A DNA stretch of 12,745 nucleotides from Bacteroidetes/Chlorobi group bacterium ChocPot_Mid. GTDB taxonomy: Bacteria > Bacteroidota > Ignavibacteria > Kapaibacteriales > UBA2268. Shown here one piece after another: positions 8,001-12,745 of this stretch (the stretch's first letter is position 1; each line of letters opens with the position of its first letter). The notes below the pieces were generated by a model. The model saw only the letters and a list, made by a program, of their open reading frames with translations. It ran no database searches and had not been told where the DNA came from. The stretch spans positions 1 to 12,745 of the forward strand of contig RCNQ01000168.1 of the NCBI GenBank assembly GCA_003731675.1, written 5' to 3'. A program made the translations under genes and the position numbers.

Positions 8001-8200
8001 CAAACATAGATGAATACACTATTGATGAACTTTCCCAACAAGGAAAAATCAAGGAGGCAATCACCAAAGGTGAACAGGTTATTAAGGATTTAAATAGTTC
8101 TAATGACCCAAATCTTATGTATCTTGGAGAGGGTATCCAAAAGAAAATAAATGACATTAAAACAAAAAATAAATTAACTGATACTATATCAGCTAAATAA
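5063..8200 (+). CDS. DUF2723/TMEM260-type membrane glycosyltransferase (putative protein O-mannosyltransferase)
   Basis: The 1045-residue product is a large polytopic membrane protein. Residues 34-57 contain WDCGEF and PHPPGAPLF in the first loop after helix 1, the place where GT-C enzymes carry their acidic catalytic residues (candidates D35 and E38). Further family hallmarks are VESEVYAMSS near 138, QPRERDYFYAGSF at 504-516, and a conserved block from about 592 with TNGDNDTFPLWWLQD and VRIVNLSLGNTLW. About ten or more hydrophobic helices lie between residues 10 and 560. A soluble part follows, and its last 220 residues look helical and TPR-like. The human relative TMEM260 is a protein O-mannosyltransferase using dolichol-phosphate-mannose; bacterial members are common in Bacteroidota but their sugar and targets are mostly unproven. 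ATGs occur at 5063 and 5066; either could start. The next gene encodes a likely polyprenyl-phosphate sugar synthase, which fits a donor-user pair. Confidence 0.9.
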   Translation: MMNYKRIYQGFGLLAFLIALATYLLTVQPTVPFWDCGEFSAAAIWQQVPHPPGAPLFLIIGKMFDLLIPFGDKGWNINLVSVFASAFTIWLLYLITVKVIINFKKEFNNLAEELAVYGSAFVGAVAYTFSDTFWFNAVESEVYAMSSLFVAIIVFLMMKWNEEADKPGHERYLLLIAYLLGLSTGVHLLSVLSIFSIVLMVYFRKYEFTFKSFIIMGIIAVLVFALVYPFTVKWIPAMLNGTLLFKNDCREYIVEDSMIVRLFAIGLILFAIFGFWYSNKHDLKIIKLVSSAFLLMILGYSTYAQILVRSNSNSPMNENEPKNLSALTSYLGREQYGEAPMWPRRYQADDYYTRYYVKKDEKGNYVYGEWYSPIRKDVTCKDGKSYQMPDFGETNFAGEIAYLWKYQIYHMYIRYFLWNFMGRTSDIQDAPEAFDGKKEAELINYKMGYKDIYPIRFFAIPLLFGLFGLFFHFWRDPKMAFIYLIMFLLMGVLAAIQQNQQEPQPRERDYFYAGSFFVWCMWIGMGTYFLIDWLAKKKFKTGPVIAVIILSLILVPVNMAVGGWKMHCRAGNYLPFDYSYNILQSCEPNAILFTNGDNDTFPLWWLQDVAGVRRDVRIVNLSLGNTLWYIHQLKHREPWGAQKIPLSFSDESLTVPEDDERALRYDGGPAQNITIPVPRDILKKYTSDSSAIARGVMEFTFVGKQYSEQNGKPFYLFRVQDKLVLDIIRQTKWQRPVYFSTTVGAEAYSGLEPFFRNEGMVMRICPVPQRTKSGDALDENKMAACLLDVDNSDNYSKEYNHGFKLRNLNNMDVFFDEVHRRLMTNYRTLYINFATYYLQPGKDKKKAIAVLDTMNKYISVKQFPLPYELEFRVARIYSEAGDKNKAEMWADMTIKSCTDIIAKPELYYESYIDEVTAKSYFGPYRIAANMYEMKGDLTSAKQILQQLLALIKQQLQGVSASGNITEQAKRLYYNMFDIQTNIDEYTIDELSQQGKIKEAITKGEQVIKDLNSSNDPNLMYLGEGIQKKINDIKTKNKLTDTISAK

Positions 8201-8209
8201 CATCTTACT

Positions 8210-8237
8210 GAAAACCACGGGGCAACCCGTGGTTTTC
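8210..8237 (+). terminator. 12-bp perfect hairpin with GCAA tetraloop between the two glycosyltransferase genes
   Basis: GAAAACCACGGG (8210-8221) and CCCGTGGTTTTC (8226-8237) form a perfect 12-bp stem closed by a GCAA (GNRA) tetraloop, beginning 10 nt after the stop codon of the large glycosyltransferase. The sequence after it (GGATTTATTCTTATTCTT) is T-rich but not a clean run, so it may be a partial terminator or an mRNA-stabilising stem within a shared transcript. It also contains a GTG that would extend the next gene, which is unlikely to be used. Confidence 0.75.
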
Positions 8238-8273
8238 GGATTTATTCTTATTCTTGGCTTAACTGACAAAAAA

Positions 8274-8975
8274 ATGAACAAAGAATTATCAATCATCATA
8301 CCTGCTTTCAACGAGGAAAAAAGAATTACCAAATCCTTAGAAAAAGCCATTTCATATCTAGAAAATCATAACCATGATTTTGAAGTGATTGTTGTTGATG
8401 ATGGTTCTTCCGATAATACAATAAAAGTTCTGACAAATTATCACCCGAAAGTTACCGTACTGCCATTAAACAAAAATCAAGGCAAAGGTGCCGCCGTTCG
8501 CAACGGTATGCTATCTGCTATTGGGGAAATCAGACTTTTCAGTGACGCAGATTTCTCAACCCCAATACACGAAATCACAAAACTACTTGACAAAATCCAC
8601 TCTGGTGCAGACGTTTGCATCGGAAGCCGTGCAATCGACAGAACCATGGTCAAAGAACACCAACCCTTTTATCGTGAATTCATGGGTAAAACCTACAACA
8701 AATTTGTCCAGCTATTAGTCTTCAAAGGCATTACCGATACTCAGTGCGGATTCAAAGCCTTCACAAAAAAAGCATCTGAACTTATTTTCCCTAACGCAAA
8801 AATTAATGGTTTCAGCTTTGATGTAGAATTGCTTTTCCTTGCACACAAATTTGGATTAAAAGTAGAGCAAGTCCCTGTTGAATGGTATAACGACAAAAGA
8901 AGCACCGTCAATCCAATCAAAGACTCAACAATGATGATAATCGAACTATTCAAAATCCGAAGACTCCACAAATAA
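8274..8975 (+). CDS. ALG5-like family 2 glycosyltransferase (polyprenyl-phosphate sugar synthase)
   Basis: The 233-residue product is a GT-A fold glycosyltransferase of family 2. It shows SIIIPAFNEE near the start, VVDDGSSDNT (40-49, nucleotide-sugar binding), NKNQGKGAAVRNGM (67-80), the metal-binding DAD at 91-93 in SDADFSTP, IGSR at 116-119, DTQCGFKAF (155-163) and FDVELLFLA (182-190). The DTQCGFK and FDVELL pair is characteristic of the dolichyl-phosphate beta-glucosyltransferase (ALG5)/DPM1-like group, which moves a sugar from UDP-Glc or GDP-Man to a polyprenyl phosphate on the cytoplasmic membrane face. No membrane helix is visible, so it should be soluble or peripheral. The ATG at 8274 is chosen over a GTG at 8229 that lies inside a hairpin. 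It follows the DUF2723 enzyme gene by 73 nt on the same strand and could supply its lipid-linked donor. Whether the sugar is glucose, mannose or another cannot be read from sequence. Confidence 0.88.
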   Translation: MNKELSIIIPAFNEEKRITKSLEKAISYLENHNHDFEVIVVDDGSSDNTIKVLTNYHPKVTVLPLNKNQGKGAAVRNGMLSAIGEIRLFSDADFSTPIHEITKLLDKIHSGADVCIGSRAIDRTMVKEHQPFYREFMGKTYNKFVQLLVFKGITDTQCGFKAFTKKASELIFPNAKINGFSFDVELLFLAHKFGLKVEQVPVEWYNDKRSTVNPIKDSTMMIIELFKIRRLHK

Positions 8976-8978
8976 AAA

Positions 8979-9030
8979 GTTGCCTTTTAAGAAAACATCT
9001 AATCATAAAAGACAACCTTATTTATTTTTT
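8979..9030. terminator. Bidirectional terminator between convergent genes
   Basis: Arms 8979-8989 and 9006-9016 form an 11-bp stem around a 16-nt loop. As plus-strand RNA it has one C-A mismatch and is followed by TTATTTATTTTTT; as minus-strand RNA the same position becomes a U-G wobble and the stem is followed by TTTTTATTTG. It sits between the stops of the ALG5-like gene (plus) and the peroxiredoxin gene (minus) and can serve both. Confidence 0.7.
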
Positions 9031-9037
9031 AAAAAAT

Positions 9038-9589
9038 TTAATTCAAAGTCTTTTGACCCGGTTGCCAATTGCAAGGTGTCAACTTGCCTGATTGCAAACC
9101 CTGCAAAACCCTTAACACTTCCGAAGAATTTCTTCCAACGTTTTCAGGATGAATAACCGTATATTGCAAAACCCCGTCAGGATTTATAATATAAAGCCCC
9201 CTTAAAGCATAGCCGGTCTCTTCCTTCAATATCTCATAATCTTTTGCTATCTGCCTTGTAAAGTCAGCAAGCATCGGATAAGGCAAATTCTTCAAACCAG
9301 CATGATTTTGCCTCCACGCAAGATGCGAAAAATGACTATCTGTCGAACAAGCGATAACCTCGCAGTTCAATTCTTTAAATTTCTCGTAATTTAAGCCAAA
9401 ATCCTCAATCTCTGTCGGGCAAACAAATGTAAAATCAAGTGGATAAAAGAAAAGTACAACCCATTTACCCTTGTAATCATCCAACGATATTTCCTTGAAT
9501 GCATTATCTGGATTTAACTTTGCTGCATCTCCTCCAACTACTGCTTTTCCTTTAAAAAATGGTGCTTTTTGACCTACTAATAATCCCAT
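9038..9589 (-). CDS. Typical 2-Cys peroxiredoxin (AhpC/Prx1 type)
   Basis: The 183-residue product is a thiol peroxidase that reduces hydrogen peroxide and organic peroxides in the cytosol. The peroxidatic Cys is C57 in FYPLDFTFVCPTE (P50, T54 and C57 make the active site, with R130 in ALRGLYIINPDG the likely catalytic Arg). The resolving Cys is C173 in TPCNWQPGQKTLN. The protein ends ten residues after C173, so the C-terminal YF tail of peroxide-sensitive members is missing, and the GGLG loop is replaced by AGLKNLPYP. Both features are those of robust, hyperoxidation-resistant enzymes. The start is supported by AGGAG (9597-9601, minus strand) 7 nt upstream. No ahpF or other reductase gene is nearby. 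It is convergent with the ALG5-like gene and divergent from topA, so it is probably transcribed alone. No clear promoter or OxyR-type site was recognised. Confidence 0.97.
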   Translation of the reverse strand: MGLLVGQKAPFFKGKAVVGGDAAKLNPDNAFKEISLDDYKGKWVVLFFYPLDFTFVCPTEIEDFGLNYEKFKELNCEVIACSTDSHFSHLAWRQNHAGLKNLPYPMLADFTRQIAKDYEILKEETGYALRGLYIINPDGVLQYTVIHPENVGRNSSEVLRVLQGLQSGKLTPCNWQPGQKTLN

Positions 9590-9777
9590 ATTGTATCTCC
9601 TATTATAATATTAATAAAAATTTAATTTTTTAGCAAAAACTAATCTTCTATTACGTTATAATTAAATAATTAGTGTTAAAATTTATGTTATTATCATTTT
9701 TTTTGTAATTTAGTAGTTCCAAAATTTTGAAATTCGAATATAAATATATAATATTAAATAATTATTAGGATAGTTCA

Positions 9778-12108
9778 ATGGCTGAAAAAACATTAGTTGT
9801 TGTAGAATCACCGGCAAAATCTAAAACAATCAACAAGTATTTAGGTAAAAACTACATTGTTGAAGCATCTGTCGGACATATTAAAGATTTAGTAACTTTC
9901 AAGCTGGGTGTTGACGTCGAAAACAACTTTCAGCCAAAATACGTTACAATCAGAGGTAAAGCTGAAGTAATAAAAAAACTTAAGCAATTAGCAAAGTCTT
10001 CAGGTAATGTGCTGATAGCAACTGACCCCGACCGCGAAGGTGAAGCTATAGCTTGGCATATTGCTGAAGAAATAAAAAAAATTAACAGCAATGTCAAAAG
10101 AGTAATTTTTAACGAAATTACTAAAACCGGTATTAAAAAAGGACTTAACGAACCAAGAGAACTCGACGAAAAACTCTTTATGTCTCAACAAGCAAGAAGA
10201 GTAATGGACAGATTGATAGGTTTCCAGGTTTCTCCTTTCCTTTCGCGTGCCTTAATTACTAAAACCACACAAATATTATCTGCCGGTAGAGTTCAATCTG
10301 TTGCCCTCAGAATAATTTGCGAAAGAGAAATACATATCAGAAATTTTGTACCAATTGATTTTTGGAATATAAACGGACAGTTCAAAACGAATGGCACCAA
10401 TTTCAACGCAAAACTGATTTCCTTCGATGGAAAAGATATTAAAAATCCTGACGGCTCCGCCAAAGGTATGAGTGATGAAGAAAATATTAAAATTGCTGAA
10501 AAATTATCTTCAATCAACTATATTAAATCTCAGGAACAAGCCGACGAATTACTCGAAAGAATAAAAAAGGAAAATTATTCTATCTCGGAAATAACAAAAA
10601 AATCTTTATCAAAAAAGCCTTATGCACCCTTCACTACAAGTAGTTTGCAACAAGAAGCTTCAAGACATTTAGGTTTTAACAATAAAAGGACAATGAGTCT
10701 TGCTCAACGTCTTTATGAAGGTGTCAATGTGGGAGACGAAACCCTTGGTTTGATTACATATATGAGAACTGACTCAGTAAGATTAAGCCCTGAAGCACAA
10801 AATGCCGCAAGAGATTTCGTCAATCATAACTTCGGTCCCGATTATGTACCGGCTAATGTTCCTGAATATACTTCAAAATCCAAAAACGTTCAGGATGCAC
10901 ACGAAGCAATTCGCCCAACAATACTTGAATACACTCCATCTGAAGTTCGAAAATATCTCGAAAAAGATTTGGCTGACCTTTACGAACTGATTTTCAACAG
11001 ATTTATTGCTTCTCAAATGACTCCGGCAGAATATGACCAGACTACAGTTGAGATTAAAGGTGGAAACTTTGTTTTCAAAGCTACCGGCTCAGTCATAACT
11101 TTCAAAGGTTTCCTTGCTGTTTACGATGAAGGCAAAGAAAACGGTGACGATGAAAATGGAAAAGATAGCTCTGATTTACCAGACAATTTAGTTAACAATA
11201 TGCCATTATCCTTGCTTAATGCTTTAGCTAATGCATCACAAACAAAACCAATGCCGAGATACAATTCTGCAAGTCTTGTTAAAGAACTCGACGAAAAAGG
11301 TATCGGCAGACCAAGTACTTATGCCGCTATTATTAGCACTTTAATGGAAAGAAACTATGTTACAATGGATAAAAAATCATTTGTACCCACTCAATTAGGT
11401 GAAGATGTAAACGAAGTATTAATCAAAAACTTCCCTGATTTATTCGACATCAGCTTTACTGCTGACATGGAAGAAAATCTTGACGAAGTCGCAGAAGGAC
11501 AAAAATCTTATGTCCAGATTTTAAATGATTTTTACTCGCCATTTACAAAATCCCTAAAACATGCTGAAGAACACGGCGATATTCCTGAAATCGAATGTGA
11601 GGTTTGTCATGCCCCAATGGTAATTAAAGTAAGCCGTAAAGGCAGATTCCTCGGATGCTCAAGATATCCCGATTGCACAAATACAAAACCACTTCCTAAA
11701 CTTCAGGAGGAAGTTAAAAAAGAACCCGAAATTGCCGAAGGAATGGTATGCCCTGAATGCGGGAAACCAATGTATCTCCGTGAAAGCCGTTTTGGAAAAT
11801 TTTATGGTTGTATCAATTATCCTGAATGCAAAGGCACAAGACCATTTACTACCGGTATTGCCTGTCCAAAATGCAAAGAAGGTATCGTTATTGAAAGATT
11901 CAGCCCTAAATCCAGAAAGAAATTCTACGGGTGTTCACGTTACCCGGATTGTGACTATATCACAAAATATGAACCTATTAATAAAAAATGTCCAAAATGT
12001 GGCCATTATTACATTGAATTAAGATTTAAAAAAGTTAATGATGAATGGGTTAAATACCATCGTTGCCCTGAATGCAACGAGGTCTTCGAACTCAATCCTG
12101 AACAATAA
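9778..12108 (+). CDS. topA: DNA topoisomerase I (type IA)
   Basis: The 776-residue product relaxes negatively supercoiled DNA by breaking and rejoining one strand. The N-terminal TOPRIM domain shows VVVESPAKSKT (E10) and TDPDREGEA (D83, D85, E87), which bind magnesium. The catalytic tyrosine is Y328 in GLITYMRTDS, with R330 beside it; QDAHEAIRPT and KGIGRPSTYA are further type IA hallmarks. A short acidic, low-complexity linker lies at about 450-468. The C-terminal region has four four-cysteine zinc-binding modules: C607/C610/C627/C633, C658/C661/C678/C684, C696/C699/C719/C725, and a more ribbon-like C738/C741/C763/C766. These bind single-stranded DNA and, in E. coli, RNA polymerase. Length and domain order are normal for the family. 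The ATG has only a weak AGGA upstream, and a strong terminator follows, so it appears to be a single-gene transcription unit. Confidence 0.98.
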   Translation: MAEKTLVVVESPAKSKTINKYLGKNYIVEASVGHIKDLVTFKLGVDVENNFQPKYVTIRGKAEVIKKLKQLAKSSGNVLIATDPDREGEAIAWHIAEEIKKINSNVKRVIFNEITKTGIKKGLNEPRELDEKLFMSQQARRVMDRLIGFQVSPFLSRALITKTTQILSAGRVQSVALRIICEREIHIRNFVPIDFWNINGQFKTNGTNFNAKLISFDGKDIKNPDGSAKGMSDEENIKIAEKLSSINYIKSQEQADELLERIKKENYSISEITKKSLSKKPYAPFTTSSLQQEASRHLGFNNKRTMSLAQRLYEGVNVGDETLGLITYMRTDSVRLSPEAQNAARDFVNHNFGPDYVPANVPEYTSKSKNVQDAHEAIRPTILEYTPSEVRKYLEKDLADLYELIFNRFIASQMTPAEYDQTTVEIKGGNFVFKATGSVITFKGFLAVYDEGKENGDDENGKDSSDLPDNLVNNMPLSLLNALANASQTKPMPRYNSASLVKELDEKGIGRPSTYAAIISTLMERNYVTMDKKSFVPTQLGEDVNEVLIKNFPDLFDISFTADMEENLDEVAEGQKSYVQILNDFYSPFTKSLKHAEEHGDIPEIECEVCHAPMVIKVSRKGRFLGCSRYPDCTNTKPLPKLQEEVKKEPEIAEGMVCPECGKPMYLRESRFGKFYGCINYPECKGTRPFTTGIACPKCKEGIVIERFSPKSRKKFYGCSRYPDCDYITKYEPINKKCPKCGHYYIELRFKKVNDEWVKYHRCPECNEVFELNPEQ

Positions 12109-12118
12109 ATCAGATTTT

Positions 12119-12147
12119 AAGGGAGGTATTTTGCCTCCCTTTTTTTA
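12119..12147 (+). terminator. Intrinsic terminator after topA
   Basis: AAGGGAGG (12119-12126) pairs with CCTCCCTT (12134-12141) around a 7-nt loop and leads into a run of T residues (12140-12146). It starts 10 nt after the topA stop codon and isolates topA from the biotin carboxylase gene. Confidence 0.92.
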
Positions 12148-12225
12148 TTTTTAAATTCTAAAAAGATAACAAGATTATTACATACTTCAAAAAATCTTCC
12201 TTTGTGTTTTGCATATAACCAAATA

Positions 12226-12248
12226 ATTTGCGATATTGATATTTGCGA
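12226..12248 (+). repeat. Short direct repeat upstream of the biotin carboxylase gene
   Basis: The 8-mer ATTTGCGA occurs at 12226-12233 and again at 12241-12248, 15 bases apart, about 50 nt before the ATG. The first copy resembles an imperfect Bacteroidota -7 element (TAATTTG) with a TTTG at 12201-12204 upstream, so the pair may be promoter elements or a regulator site. Chance is not excluded in such AT-rich DNA. Confidence 0.25.
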
Positions 12249-12297
12249 AATGTTAAATACAAAAAAATCAGGATGTTTATAAATTAATAAGGTTTCA

Positions 12298-12745
12298 ATG
12301 TTTAAAAGAATACTTGTAGCAAACCGTGGAGAAATAGCTTTAAGGATAATCCGTGCCTCAAAGGATTTGGGAATAGAATCAGTAGCAATATTTCACGAAG
12401 TAGACAAAGGCATGCCTTTCGTTCATCATGCTGATTATGCATATCGCCTTCATTCAGAAACTCCGAAAGCGGGATATCTGGATATAAACCAAATCATTGA
12501 TATTGCAAAAAAAAGCGGTGCCGAAGCCATACACCCCGGTTATGGCTTTCTTTCTGAAAATGCAAAATTCAGCCAGGCAGTAAGCGAAGCCGGATTGAAA
12601 TTCATCGGTCCAAAACCTTATGCCATTGAAGTCATGGGTAGCAAAACAAAGGCAAGAGAACTGATGGCAAAAGCTGGTGTCCCGATTGTTCCTGGTACTC
12701 AGGAAAAAATCACTGACATAAATCTCGCTTACAAAATTGCCGATG
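12298..12745 (+). CDS. Biotin carboxylase subunit, N-terminal part (cut by window edge)
   Basis: The first 149 codons are present and the gene continues beyond the right edge. The start MFKRILVANRGEIALRIIRA, followed by AIHPGYGFLSENAKFS (78-92) and KFIGPKPYAIEVMGSK with K116 aligned to the ATP-contacting K116 of E. coli AccC, identifies the biotin carboxylase N-domain and the beginning of the ATP-grasp domain. This enzyme carboxylates biotin on a carrier protein using ATP and bicarbonate. The visible part cannot tell acetyl-CoA carboxylase (AccC) from the biotin carboxylase part of propionyl-CoA or pyruvate carboxylase; the loop HEVDKGMPFVHHADYAYRL differs from the E. coli AccC sequence. AAGG lies 5 nt before the ATG. 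A direct repeat and possible weak promoter precede it, and a terminator ends topA upstream, so it probably starts its own transcription unit. Confidence 0.95.
   Translation, partial: MFKRILVANRGEIALRIIRASKDLGIESVAIFHEVDKGMPFVHHADYAYRLHSETPKAGYLDINQIIDIAKKSGAEAIHPGYGFLSENAKFSQAVSEAGLKFIGPKPYAIEVMGSKTKARELMAKAGVPIVPGTQEKITDINLAYKIAD

Noticed and set aside
8229..8273. GTG at 8229 as the start of the ALG5-like glycosyltransferase
   Set aside because: It lies inside the right arm of a 12-bp hairpin and would add 15 hydrophobic residues not seen in the family; the ATG at 8274 begins directly before the conserved SIIIPAFNEE motif.
9702..9729. Bacteroidota promoter upstream of topA (TTTG ... AAATTTTG)
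   Set aside because: The -7-like element lacks the leading TA and the spacing is only 16 nt, so the match is no better than expected in this AT-rich DNA.
11732..12022. 96-codon plus-strand frame inside the 3' end of topA
   Set aside because: Its Cys-rich look is a frame-shifted shadow of the topA zinc modules, whose own frame is intact.
1..12745. Mobile element, prophage, CRISPR array or tRNA-associated island
   Set aside because: No transposase, integrase, terminal repeats, regularly spaced DNA repeats or tRNA-like cloverleaf were seen, and gene content is typical of a chromosomal core region.

Overview
The window looks like a chromosomal segment of an AT-rich member of the Bacteroidota/Chlorobiota superphylum, with Ignavibacteria- or Kapabacteria-like lineages plausible. 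Three things point there: a secreted protein ending in a type IX secretion (T9SS) sorting domain, a large DUF2723-type glycosyltransferase, and a promoter of the Bacteroidota form (TTTT-N19-TAACTTTG) instead of the usual -35/-10. No mobile element, CRISPR array, tRNA or rRNA is visible, and no gap between genes exceeds 300 bases.

Layout. Bases 1-104 (minus) hold the first 34 codons of a gene that may be a YceD/DUF177 protein. From 3258 down to 292 (minus) runs a three-gene unit: a 74-residue two-helix membrane protein, a lipoprotein with a PstS-like (phosphate-binding-family) fold, and an exported TPR protein. The first two genes overlap. Divergent from this unit, 3483-4820 (plus) encodes a T9SS cargo protein built from about eleven 29-residue repeats, closed by a strong terminator. 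A Bacteroidota-type promoter then precedes 5063-8200, a DUF2723/TMEM260-type membrane glycosyltransferase. A 12-bp GNRA-capped hairpin separates it from an ALG5-like family 2 glycosyltransferase (8274-8975). A bidirectional terminator lies between that gene and a convergent 2-Cys peroxiredoxin (9589-9038, minus). Divergent from the peroxiredoxin is topA (9778-12108), with its own terminator. The window ends inside a biotin carboxylase gene starting at 12298.

How the genes may work together. The two adjacent glycosyltransferases fit one pathway: the ALG5-like enzyme would charge polyprenyl phosphate with a sugar on the cytoplasmic face, and the multi-membrane-spanning enzyme would use that lipid-linked sugar on exported proteins. 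The exported proteins encoded upstream carry several D-S/T-hydrophobic triplets, the known Bacteroidetes O-glycosylation sequon, so they are possible substrates. This link is inference. The peroxiredoxin, topoisomerase I and biotin carboxylase are housekeeping genes.

No wholly new system is evident. The glycosyltransferase pair, the repeat-built T9SS cargo protein, and the transporter-less PstS-like/TPR unit are the parts most worth a second look.
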